This document shows, in pieces, positions 17,255 to 25,044 of a stretch of DNA of 33,478 nt (its first letter is position 1; each line of letters starts with the position of its first letter). The position numbers and the translations under genes were made by a program. This stretch comes from an uncultured Clostridia bacterium. Lineage in GTDB: Bacteria; Bacillota; Clostridia; Oscillospirales; Acutalibacteraceae. Below the pieces are notes generated by a model that saw only the letters and a program-made list of their open reading frames with translations, did no database searches and was not told the DNA's origin. Location: contig CAJFPJ010000045.1 of assembly GCA_904399395.1 (NCBI GenBank), forward strand, positions 1 to 33,478, given 5' to 3'.

Positions 17255-17542
17255 TTATTCTGCCAGAGCTCTGTTGAGCCAAACATCAGCAATATCAAGG
17301 GCAAGATACAAACCAGGCTTTTCGCTAGATTTTACGATCTGCTTTCTGGAACGGATATTGGGATCCGTATACATCAGTTGAATTGTAACCTTATCTGCCA
17401 CATCCAGATCCTTTACCTTTTTCTTGCTTTTAATCTCCAGCTTGACCACATATTTATCTTTCATGCTGCCGTAATAGATTGTATCCCCACAACGGACCAA
17501 TGGTTTCCCTTTATACATGGGATATTTTGTTTTTTCGCTCAT
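17255..17542 (-). CDS. Conserved-looking small protein of unknown function
   Basis: 95 residues, no signal peptide or membrane span. The N-terminal two-thirds is beta-like with many lysines; the last 20 residues look helical. I do not recognise the family. A clear AGGAGG lies 8 nt before ATG 17542. It is 94 bases downstream of ireB on the same strand and shares its terminator, so the two may be co-transcribed. Confidence 0.75.
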   Translation of the reverse strand: MSEKTKYPMYKGKPLVRCGDTIYYGSMKDKYVVKLEIKSKKKVKDLDVADKVTIQLMYTDPNIRSRKQIVKSSEKPGLYLALDIADVWLNRALAE

Positions 17543-17636
17543 GCAGACAGCCTCCTAACATCATTCGTGCATCATATACTTTAAAACATATTCGCTTTCG
17601 CTGTTTTCCGAAATCAAAAAGGAGAAAATGGGAGAA

Positions 17637-17882
17637 TTACTCTTCCAGATAAGATTCTAAAAGGATCTGCAGCAATTCATCCCGGTCTATTTTGCAAATC
17701 AGGCTCCTGGCACCATTATGAGTAGTAATATAGGTGGGATCTTCAGAAAGGATATAGCCAACCATCTGATTAATAGGTTTATACCCTTTTTCCTTCAGGG
17801 CGTCATATACAATGGTAAGAATCTTTTTTATATCCTGCTTCCTGTCTCTCCCCAGAGAAAAGGTCATCGTTTTGTCTAACAC
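17637..17882 (-). CDS. IreB family regulatory phosphoprotein (UPF0297)
   Basis: Recognised from similarity to YrzL/IreB: an MTFSLG-type start, then an [20 protein letters not shown] stretch, [14 protein letters not shown], and [13 protein letters not shown] at the end. IreB of Enterococcus is a substrate of the PASTA kinase IreK and lowers cephalosporin resistance (established knowledge); the role here is inferred. 81 residues, normal length. The start is a GTG at 17882, with GGAGG 7 nt upstream. In most Firmicutes this gene sits between alaS and yqgF/ruvX; here it is beside pheT. Confidence 0.92.
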   Translation of the reverse strand: MLDKTMTFSLGRDRKQDIKKILTIVYDALKEKGYKPINQMVGYILSEDPTYITTHNGARSLICKIDRDELLQILLESYLEE

Positions 17883-17951
17883 AAAAACACCTCCTATGCT
17901 GGTTCGGCCTGATTTCGGAAATCATTCTGTCAAATATGAAATAATATATAC

Positions 17952-17980
17952 ATGATACATCATCATGCAGGTAAAAGCAA
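17952..17980 (-). promoter_or_regulatory. Probable sigma-A promoter for ireB
   Basis: On the minus strand TTGCTT (17980-17975), a 17-bp spacer and TATCAT (17957-17952). No terminator is seen between pheT and ireB, so readthrough from pheST is also possible. Confidence 0.5.
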
Positions 17981-18001
17981 GAACTAAATTGTGAACAAGA
18001 A

Positions 18002-20392
18002 TTAGGAACGAAGATAAGCGCCCGTTTTTTCCAGTTCTTTCATTATTTTCTTCATAGTCCCGTTGATCTGCTCGTCGGTAAGAGTGCCTTCCTTAGAGCG
18101 CAAAACTATATTGAAAGCAACGCTCTTTTTATCCTTATCAATCTGAGCACCCTTATATACGTCAAAGAGCGAAATTTTTTCCAAAAGGGCTCCACCGCCT
18201 GCCGAAATAGCCTTTTCCAGCGTACGCACAGGAATGTTTTCATCGCAGATAAGGGCCAAGTCACGCGTAACAGCCGGAAATTTGGGTAGAGGTGCATATG
18301 TCTTCTCACGGACAGAATTCTCAAACATGCAGTCAATATCCAGAGAGAAACATACCACACGGCTGCCGATCCCATAATTCTCACAAACAGCAGGATGGAT
18401 TTCACCCACAGTTCCCAGCTTTTTACCATGGACAGAAAGGACGGCGCACCGGCCCGGATGATATCCATATTCCGTAGAAGAGGGTTCTATATCCCAATCT
18501 ACAACCCCCAGCCTCTCAAAGAGCTGCTCTACCATTCCTTTTGCCACGAAGAAATCAGCATCCGCACCATAAAGACCTGTAATCAAGGTGTTTTTCTCCA
18601 CTGGCAGAGTATCTGGAGAGGTGGGAATATACTCCACGGCCAATTCATACAGCCAGGCCTTTTCATTGCGGTTGTTGTAGTTTCTCGCAAGAACTTCCAT
18701 CAAGGAGGGGAGAGCGGTAGTGCGCATAACACTGGTATCTTCGCCTAGAGGGTTGGAGATTTTTACAGAATTGCGCTCCGGCGCATCGGCAGGCATACCG
18801 ATCTTATCATAGTATTTGGGGCTGATAAAGGAATAAGTCATGATTTCACTGGCTCCCAGCGCCCGCATAATCGTATGGATAGTACGATCGAATTTCTGCC
18901 GTTCCGTATATTTGCCCTGCGCGCCTCCAGAAAGCAAAGTGCCAGGAATTTTATTGTACCCATAGAAACGAGCGATTTCTTCTGCAATATCAGCTTTATG
19001 CTCTAAATCCGGCCGATATGTGGGCACCAGAATCTCTTCACCTTCAAAATCGCATCCCAGCTTTTTGAGAATCCTTTGCATATCTTCCGAAGTGAGCTGC
19101 AGATCCAAGAACTGATTGATCCAGTCCACATCCAGATGAATACGGTGGCGTTCACCGCTGAAATGGGCATCCATAATCCGGCCGTCCATAACATCGCCCG
19201 CGTCCAAAAGTTCCACCAGTTCGCAGGCCCTTTCCAAAGCCGGGAGGCAGTTGTTGGGGTCAAGTCCTTTTTCATAGCGGGAGGAAGCATCTGTGCGCAT
19301 CCCCTGATCCCGGGCGGTAGTACGAACGGAAGCTGCATTGAAGCACGCGGACTCGAAAACGATAGTGGTGGTATCATCCATAATGCCGCTATATTCGCCA
19401 CCCATAACGCCTGCAATGGCGATGGGCTTCTTAGCGTCCGCTATCACAAGCTGTTTTTCAGTCAGAGTGCGATCCACACCATCAAGAGTTGTGATGGTTT
19501 CTCCATCCCTGGCCCGACGGACACGAATCTTCTCTTCTTCTACAAAGCGAAGATCAAAAGCATGCATGGGCTGACCATATTCCAACATCACATAGTTGGT
19601 GATATCCACAATATTGTTGATGGGGCGCACGCCCATAGCGCGGAGCCGTTCACGCATCCAACGGGGGGAAGGCTTTACCCGGACGTTTTTCACGATTTTG
19701 GCAGAATATACAGAACAAAGATCCTTGTCTTCGATCTTCACATCCAGAAGATTGCTGCAGTCACCGTGCCCGCCCTTCACAGAGGGAGTATGAAGCGTCA
19801 TAGGAACGTCAAAGGTAGCGGCAGCCTCTCTTGCAAGGCCGATGACAGAAAAGCAGTCCGGCCGATTGGAGGTGATTTCAAACTCAACAACGGTGTCATT
19901 AAGGCCAATAGCTTCCTGAATAGGCTTTCCCAGAGTGAGATCACAGCCGTCTTCTTCCGTCAGGACAAAAATCCCATCTTCTATGGCAGAGGGGAAATCA
20001 TGAATTGTAAGCCCCAATTCGCCCAAAGAACACAGCATACCGTTGCTTTCCACACCGCGAAGCTTACCTTTCTTGATTTTGACACCACCGGGCAAAGTGG
20101 AGTTATGCAGTGCCGCGGGCACGACATCGCCCTCTTTCAGGTTTTGGGCGCCTGTGACAATCTGCAAAAGGGAATCGCTCCCTGTATTTACCTGGCAGAT
20201 CCAAAGATGGTCAGAATTCGGGTGACGCTCCATTTTTTCCACTCTGGCGACTACCACATTATCGATCTCAGAGCCTTCCTTGGTCCATCCTTCCACCTTG
20301 GAACCACTCATAGTTATTGCCTCTGTAAATTCACGCATGCGCATCTCCGGCACTTTGGTGAATTCCTGCAGCCATTTCATGGACAGATTCAT
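18002..20392 (-). CDS. pheT: Phenylalanine-tRNA ligase beta subunit
   Basis: Beta subunit of the alpha2-beta2 PheRS. Domains in order: tRNA-binding EMAP/OB domain (about 40-150), B3/B4 editing region (about 200-400), B5 (about 405-475), the catalytic-like core, and the C-terminal FDX-ACB anticodon-binding domain (about 705-796, beginning PLPKFPAVTRDLAL). 796 residues, full length. The start at ATG 20392 aligns with the usual PheT N-terminus, though its SD is weak. It lies 45 bases after pheS, in the same T-box-controlled transcript. Confidence 0.96.
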   Translation of the reverse strand: MNLSMKWLQEFTKVPEMRMREFTEAITMSGSKVEGWTKEGSEIDNVVVARVEKMERHPNSDHLWICQVNTGSDSLLQIVTGAQNLKEGDVVPAALHNSTLPGGVKIKKGKLRGVESNGMLCSLGELGLTIHDFPSAIEDGIFVLTEEDGCDLTLGKPIQEAIGLNDTVVEFEITSNRPDCFSVIGLAREAAATFDVPMTLHTPSVKGGHGDCSNLLDVKIEDKDLCSVYSAKIVKNVRVKPSPRWMRERLRAMGVRPINNIVDITNYVMLEYGQPMHAFDLRFVEEEKIRVRRARDGETITTLDGVDRTLTEKQLVIADAKKPIAIAGVMGGEYSGIMDDTTTIVFESACFNAASVRTTARDQGMRTDASSRYEKGLDPNNCLPALERACELVELLDAGDVMDGRIMDAHFSGERHRIHLDVDWINQFLDLQLTSEDMQRILKKLGCDFEGEEILVPTYRPDLEHKADIAEEIARFYGYNKIPGTLLSGGAQGKYTERQKFDRTIHTIMRALGASEIMTYSFISPKYYDKIGMPADAPERNSVKISNPLGEDTSVMRTTALPSLMEVLARNYNNRNEKAWLYELAVEYIPTSPDTLPVEKNTLITGLYGADADFFVAKGMVEQLFERLGVVDWDIEPSSTEYGYHPGRCAVLSVHGKKLGTVGEIHPAVCENYGIGSRVVCFSLDIDCMFENSVREKTYAPLPKFPAVTRDLALICDENIPVRTLEKAISAGGGALLEKISLFDVYKGAQIDKDKKSVAFNIVLRSKEGTLTDEQINGTMKKIMKELEKTGAYLRS

Positions 20393-20437
20393 ATTTCAAT
20401 ACCACGCTTTCTCTTTCTCAGAATAGGGCAGCCCATA

Positions 20438-21457
20438 TCAGAACTGCTTTAGGAAACGGACGTCATTCTCATAAAACAGACGAATATCATCGATAGCATA
20501 GCGGCGCATAACAACGCGCTCCAAGCCCATCCCCAGAGCAAAACCGCTGTAAACTTCCGGGTCGATGCCGCAGTTGGAAAGGACTTTGGGATGCACCATT
20601 CCGCAACCCAGAATCTCGATCCAACCCTCACCCTTACAAAGGCGGCAGCCTTCGCCGTGGCAGTTGAAGCATTGCACATCCACCTCTGCACTTGGCTCCG
20701 TGAAGGGGAAATGATGGGGACGGAAACGAACCACACTATCTTCGCCATAAAGTCTTTTGATAAACGTTTCCAGAGTACCTTTCAGATCTGCAAAGGAGAT
20801 TCCCTTATCCACTACAAGACCCTCAATCTGATGGAACAGGGGGGAGTGGGTAGCATCCAATGCATCGGAGCGGTATACCCTGCCGGGAGAAATAACACGG
20901 ATAGGCGGTTTCTGCTTTTCCATGACCCGAACCTGTACAGGAGAGGTTTGCGTCCTCAGCACAATATTGTCATTGATATAGAAAGTATCCTGGGTATCCC
21001 GGGCTGGGTGATCCTTGGGGATATTCAGGGCCTCAAAATTATAATAATCGTATTCCACTTCGGGGCCTTCCACAATATCAAAGCCCATACCCACGAAAAT
21101 TTCCTTAATTTCCTCCAAAACAGCAGAAAGAGGATGCTGCCTGCCAATTTCGTGGTATTTCCCGGGCATGGTTACATCAATTTTTTCTGCTTCCAGACGC
21201 TTTTTCAGCTCGGCATCCTTCAGTTCGGCAGCTCGTTTTACTAAGTCCTGTTCGATAAACGACCGAACCTCGTTAGCCAACTGACCGATAACCGGCCGCT
21301 CTTCAGGGGAAAGTCCGCCCATCTTTTTTAAAATGGCCGTTACCTCGCCTTTTTTTCCCAGATACTGCACACGCAGAGCCTCCAGCGCCTGCTGGCTTTC
21401 TGCGGCGTTCAGATCCTGCTCCGCTTTCCGGCGGATCGCCTCAAGCTCCTGTTTCAT
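20438..21457 (-). CDS. pheS: Phenylalanine-tRNA ligase alpha subunit
   Basis: Catalytic alpha subunit of PheRS, a class II synthetase. It has an N-terminal coiled coil (about 1-85), motif 2 with the [20 protein letters not shown] segment, a Cys cluster in the [17 protein letters not shown] stretch that resembles other bacterial PheS forms with a zinc-like knuckle, and motif 3 in [17 protein letters not shown] choose ATG 21457 (339 residues), since AAAGGA lies 8 nt upstream; ATG 21466 abuts that SD, and the frame open further upstream runs into the leader. It is preceded by a T-box leader. Confidence 0.95.
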   Translation of the reverse strand: MKQELEAIRRKAEQDLNAAESQQALEALRVQYLGKKGEVTAILKKMGGLSPEERPVIGQLANEVRSFIEQDLVKRAAELKDAELKKRLEAEKIDVTMPGKYHEIGRQHPLSAVLEEIKEIFVGMGFDIVEGPEVEYDYYNFEALNIPKDHPARDTQDTFYINDNIVLRTQTSPVQVRVMEKQKPPIRVISPGRVYRSDALDATHSPLFHQIEGLVVDKGISFADLKGTLETFIKRLYGEDSVVRFRPHHFPFTEPSAEVDVQCFNCHGEGCRLCKGEGWIEILGCGMVHPKVLSNCGIDPEVYSGFALGMGLERVVMRRYAIDDIRLFYENDVRFLKQF

Positions 21458-21526
21458 GGAATCCATCCTTTCTTTATAGGCCGTCGAAACCTTCCCGGCG
21501 GCTAAAATCCAAAATTTACAGATATA

Positions 21527-21565
21527 CAAAAAGAAAAGGCTTCCATCCCAAAGGGACGAAAGCCT
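21527..21565 (-). terminator. T-box terminator hairpin
   Basis: A 13-bp stem (21553-21565 with 21537-21549, two G-T pairs) and a 3-nt loop, followed on the minus strand by a T-rich run (21536-21527). It is the termination element of the pheST T-box; the T-box sequence just upstream can pair in the alternative antiterminator. Confidence 0.92.
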
Positions 21566-21815
21566 GATTTCGTGGTACCACCCTCATTTATGTCGTCCGG
21601 CCGGAAAACACCTCCTGCCGAAGAACAACTCTGAGGCTTTATAACGGAAGCCAACCCGTCGCAGCCTACTTTTCATTTCAGCTGTGCCGCTCCAAAGGGA
21701 ACTTCCCCTTATTGCACCGCAGTATGCTTCCAGCCTCTGGCATACACTCTCTGCCCGGTGGGAAATAAAGGTACTTCCTTCTTCCACGCGTTCTTTTTAT
21801 CTGTATTTCAAGCAT
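21530..21815 (-). promoter_or_regulatory. T-box leader controlling pheST
   Basis: The hallmark T-box sequence AGGGTGGTACCACG is on the minus strand at 21584-21571, followed by the terminator hairpin. Its UGGU tetranucleotide suits a tRNA with discriminator base A, as in tRNA-Phe. Stem I can form from 21732-21737 with 21633-21638. A candidate UUC specifier lies at 21649-21647, but a competing GGAAGC/GCUUCC pairing makes that placement unsure. Uncharged tRNA-Phe would stabilise the antiterminator and raise pheST expression (established T-box mechanism). Confidence 0.93.
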
Positions 21816-21820
21816 TAATA

Positions 21821-21849
21821 ATCATAGCATGCTTTTCCTGGAAAAGCAA
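21821..21849 (-). promoter_or_regulatory. Extended -10 sigma-A promoter for the pheST leader
   Basis: On the minus strand TTGCTT (21849-21844), a 17-bp spacer and TGC-TATGAT (-10 at 21826-21821). It lies only about 30 bases after the uxaA stop codon. Confidence 0.8.
21831..21847. repeat. Perfect palindrome inside the pheST promoter spacer
   Basis: GCTTTTCC-t-GGAAAAGC, 8-bp arms with a 1-base centre, lies between the -10 and -35 boxes and overlaps the -35. There is no T-run after it on the minus strand, so it is a poor terminator for uxaA. An operator is possible (inference). Confidence 0.5.
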
Positions 21850-21879
21850 CTCTTTTTTCTTATCTCAGCCCTACATACT

Positions 21880-23364
21880 CTACAATGTGATCCCGTTTTT
21901 GAAAATGGCAAATTCGCTTTTCTCGAGGCTTTCGCTTTTGGCCTTCTCTTTTCCGGAGGCAACGGAAAGCACAAGATCAAGGAGTTCCCGACTCAGAGAG
22001 GAAGGTTCTGTTCCTTCGGATAGCATCCGCCCGGCGTCAAAGTCTATCCAACAGTTTTTTCGAGCTGCCAAATCGGAATTGCTGGAAATCTTCAGAGTGG
22101 GGACGGGGCTGGCAAAAGGCGTTCCCCGGCCTGTGGTAAAAAGAACCAACTGAGCGCCGGAAGCCGCCAGCGCACAGGATGCCACCAAGTCATTACCTGG
22201 AGCTTCCAGAAGGCTCAGGCCCCTTGCTCGGACCGGCTCCCCATAAGAAAGAACATCTTCCACAGGAGCGCTGCCGGATTTCTGGATGCAGCCAAGGGAC
22301 TTATCCTCCAAAGTGGTGATGCCGCCCGCTTTATTGCCCGGGGAAGGGTTCTCATCGATCTTTTCCCCGTAGCGCATGAAATAGGATTTAAAACCGTTTA
22401 TCAAGCTGCAGAGTTTCTCGAAAGTTTCCCTTTCCCGGCAGCGGTTCATCAGAAGTTGTTCAGCCCCGAACATTTCCGGAACCTCTGTAAGAATGGCGGA
22501 ACCTCCCTCTGATAGGAGAAGATCTGAAAAGCCGCCCACCACGGGATTCGCCGTGATACCGGAAAAACCATCCGACCCGCCGCATTTCAGGCCTACCGTA
22601 AGCTCGGAGGCCGGGCGTCTTTCTCTCCGAAAGGTCTTTGCATAGTCGCATAGGTCCCGCATTAGGGCTGCTCCAGAGGAGATTTCGTCCTCACATTCCT
22701 GGCATATAAGAAATTTCACCCGCCGGGGATCGTATTCCCCCAGTGTTTTTTTGAGGCTTTCCATAGTATTATTCTCACAACCCAAGCCTAAAACCAAAAC
22801 GCCCCCCGCATTGGGATGCCGGATCAGACCGCAAAGAGCCTTCTGCGTATTGAGAAGATCATCTCCCAGTTGCGAGCATCCAAAGGGATGGGAAAAAGCG
22901 TGGATCCCATCGGGAGCGTCGGGGCAGAGCTTTTCTGCCTCCTTTTGGATCTGTTTGGCTATGGCATTCACGCAGCCTACAGTGGGAACGATCCAAAGCT
23001 CATTGCGAATGCCGGTTTTTCCATCCGGACGCAAATATCCCCAGAAAAAAGCTTTTTCTGATGCCGGCAGAATTTCCGTATAGGAGGGTGAGTAGCTGTA
23101 TTCTAAAAGGCCCTCCAGATTGGATGCCATATTGCCCGTATGTACCAATGCCCCCTGTGAAATATCCTTAATGGCATGGCCGATGGGACTTCCGTATTTT
23201 ATAATTTGCTCCCCGGCGGCTATATCTCGCAGGGCTATTTTGTGGCCCGGAAGGATGCCCTCCTGTAAGGGAAAACACAGCGGTTCTGGGATTTCTCCTC
23301 TGGTAAGAGGTCTCAGGGCAACTGCTACAGTATCCTTGGGATGAATCTGCAAAGCGGCAATCAT
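21880..23364 (-). CDS. uxaA: Altronate dehydratase UxaA
   Basis: Dehydrates D-altronate to 2-keto-3-deoxy-D-gluconate in galacturonate breakdown. It has the SAF-like N-terminal domain (about 1-90, with the ALRDIAAGEQIIKYG stretch) and the large UxaA/GarD C-terminal domain with conserved GCVNAIAKQI, HPFGCSQLGDD, LGCENN and LKCGGSDGFSGITANP segments. 494 residues, normal full length. The start codon overlaps the uxaB stop as ATGA, so the genes are translationally coupled. No uxaC isomerase or KDG kinase/aldolase is in the window. Confidence 0.94.
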   Translation of the reverse strand: MIAALQIHPKDTVAVALRPLTRGEIPEPLCFPLQEGILPGHKIALRDIAAGEQIIKYGSPIGHAIKDISQGALVHTGNMASNLEGLLEYSYSPSYTEILPASEKAFFWGYLRPDGKTGIRNELWIVPTVGCVNAIAKQIQKEAEKLCPDAPDGIHAFSHPFGCSQLGDDLLNTQKALCGLIRHPNAGGVLVLGLGCENNTMESLKKTLGEYDPRRVKFLICQECEDEISSGAALMRDLCDYAKTFRRERRPASELTVGLKCGGSDGFSGITANPVVGGFSDLLLSEGGSAILTEVPEMFGAEQLLMNRCRERETFEKLCSLINGFKSYFMRYGEKIDENPSPGNKAGGITTLEDKSLGCIQKSGSAPVEDVLSYGEPVRARGLSLLEAPGNDLVASCALAASGAQLVLFTTGRGTPFASPVPTLKISSNSDLAARKNCWIDFDAGRMLSEGTEPSSLSRELLDLVLSVASGKEKAKSESLEKSEFAIFKNGITL

Positions 23365-24824
23365 ACGTCCGCCTCCTCTTCAATAGCATGCAGAAGCTTT
23401 TCCATAGCGCATCGCATGCCCTCCTTTCGAATAACCGCCAGCCAGTTTCCCGCCATATCTGCAAATCCCGGGAGGCAGGAGAGATCCTCCCCCCAGAAGG
23501 ATATTTCGGAGGCAGCGGCACGAGCCAGCTTGTGGGAAGAATCCTCCGCATGGGCTTCAAAAAAAGCAAGGACAAAATCTTCATCCCGGATTGCTTTCTT
23601 GTTTTCTCCCTGCATCCGAGAGTCTTTCCCGGAATAAAATTGCAGAAGGGCGGCAAAGGAAAACACCACACAAAGGGGGAGTACACCTGCTTTGCGCATA
23701 TAATCCTTCAGGGAAGGGAGGAGTCGGGCCTTCCATTTGGAAACAGAATTTAAAGCAATGGAAAGAAGGGAATGGTGCAGGTAAGGATTTTCAAAACGTT
23801 CAAAGGTGCTTTTTACAAAGCTGTCCACTTCTTCCCTGGGAAGCGGAACAGTAGGCGCTAGTTCCGTTTGAACCAATTTTTCCATATACCGGCGGATAAT
23901 CCCGTCTTCCATACATTCCCCCACTGTATCCACACCTGCCAGGTATCCTGCCATAGCTGTTCCGGTGTGTGCTCCATTCAAAATGCGAACCTTTCGTTCT
24001 CTGTATGGCGTAATATCAGAGGTAAAAAGCACTGGCAACCCTGCTTTATCCAATGGAAAGCGTTCCGCGACATTTCCTTTCTTTTCAATGGCCCAAAATC
24101 CAAAGGGCTCTGCCACATCCAGCAAAGCGTCTTCGTAGCCCAGCTCCTGAAAACAAACGGAATCATCCTGGGGATACCCCGTCACAATCCGATCCACAAG
24201 GGTAGAACAAAAGGTGCAGGCTTCCTCCACCCAGTGAAGGAAATCAACCCCCAGCTCCCACAGCTCGCCGTAGCGGAGAACACAGCTTTTCAGCTCTCCA
24301 CCGTTATTCTCGATCAGTTCCGTCGGAAGAAAGATTATGCCCTTTGCCGGATCTCCGTTGAAATATCTAAACCTCCCGTACAGCCACTGGGCCACTTTAG
24401 CAGGGAAGGACACAGGAGGCCGCATATCAAACGTGTCGTTCGATGAAAATACGATGCCGGCCTCCGTAGTATTGGAAATGATAAATTCCAGAGAAGGAAG
24501 TTCCGCCAAGGCCATGTATTCCTCATAGTTGTCATAACAGTGGAGAACTTTTTTTACACAGGATACTGCCTGAGGCATGAGTACCAGCTTTCCGGATTCT
24601 TTTCCTCTGCGATATACAGTGAAAAGAGAATTCTGTTTCTCAAAAAGAGAAAGATCTCCTCCTGCTCTTGGCTTTACAATCACTATGCTTCCATTAAAGA
24701 AAGTTTTTTGATTAGCTTCATCCACCATCTGGTCCACAAACGCCCGAAGAAAATTGCCTTCGCCGAACTGCAGAATCCGAATAGGGAGATCCAATCGTTT
24801 TACCGCTTGCTGTATGGTTTTCAT
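23361..24824 (-). CDS. uxaB: Tagaturonate reductase UxaB
   Basis: NADH-dependent reduction of D-tagaturonate to D-altronate, the step before UxaA. It belongs to the mannitol dehydrogenase family: an N-terminal Rossmann segment (ILQFGEGNFLRAFVDQMVD near residue 17) and the C-terminal domain with KVRILNGAHTG, which holds the conserved catalytic-site Lys/Asn/His region. 487 residues, standard. A G-rich SD precedes ATG 24824. First gene of a two-gene operon with its own promoter, divergent from malQ. Fructuronate reductase (UxuB) is the closest alternative, but pairing with uxaA favours UxaB. Confidence 0.92.
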   Translation of the reverse strand: MKTIQQAVKRLDLPIRILQFGEGNFLRAFVDQMVDEANQKTFFNGSIVIVKPRAGGDLSLFEKQNSLFTVYRRGKESGKLVLMPQAVSCVKKVLHCYDNYEEYMALAELPSLEFIISNTTEAGIVFSSNDTFDMRPPVSFPAKVAQWLYGRFRYFNGDPAKGIIFLPTELIENNGGELKSCVLRYGELWELGVDFLHWVEEACTFCSTLVDRIVTGYPQDDSVCFQELGYEDALLDVAEPFGFWAIEKKGNVAERFPLDKAGLPVLFTSDITPYRERKVRILNGAHTGTAMAGYLAGVDTVGECMEDGIIRRYMEKLVQTELAPTVPLPREEVDSFVKSTFERFENPYLHHSLLSIALNSVSKWKARLLPSLKDYMRKAGVLPLCVVFSFAALLQFYSGKDSRMQGENKKAIRDEDFVLAFFEAHAEDSSHKLARAAASEISFWGEDLSCLPGFADMAGNWLAVIRKEGMRCAMEKLLHAIEEEADV

Positions 24825-24861
24825 ATTTTATGCCCCCACTTCCGTTTTAACTCTTACCTGC

Positions 24862-24889
24862 ATTGTAACAATTTTTTCCTAGAAGTCAA
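24862..24889 (-). promoter_or_regulatory. Sigma-A promoter for uxaBA
   Basis: On the minus strand TTGACT (24889-24884), a 16-bp spacer and TACAAT (24867-24862), giving a short leader before uxaB. Confidence 0.7.
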
Positions 24890-24960
24890 TTCCATTTAAG
24901 CTCTTTCATAGAATCTTAGAACGATATTTATATATTTTTCATAAAATGTAAATTGATACT

Positions 24961-25004
24961 TATGATTTGTTTGACAGATTATGTGAAAAAATGCTATGAT
25001 TTGT
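24961..25004 (+). promoter_or_regulatory. malQ promoter with a direct repeat
   Basis: TTGACA (24971-24976), an 18-bp spacer and TGC-TATGAT (-10 at 24995-25000). TATGATTTGT occurs twice, at 24961-24970 and 24995-25004, flanking the -35 box and including the -10. The repeat may be an operator pair or chance in AT-rich DNA. Confidence 0.7.
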
Positions 25005-25044
25005 CTACTATATATCTGAGACTAACAGAAAAAGGTGATCTGTT

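Noticed and set aside
19076-20452. 458-codon plus-strand frame opposite pheT
   Set aside because: Long, but entirely antisense to pheT with all its domains intact; composition is that of a shadow frame.
20591-21244. 217-codon plus-strand frame opposite pheS
   Set aside because: Antisense to conserved class II synthetase motifs; no independent support.
23868-24446. 192-codon plus-strand frame opposite uxaB
   Set aside because: Antisense to an intact dehydrogenase gene, no SD.
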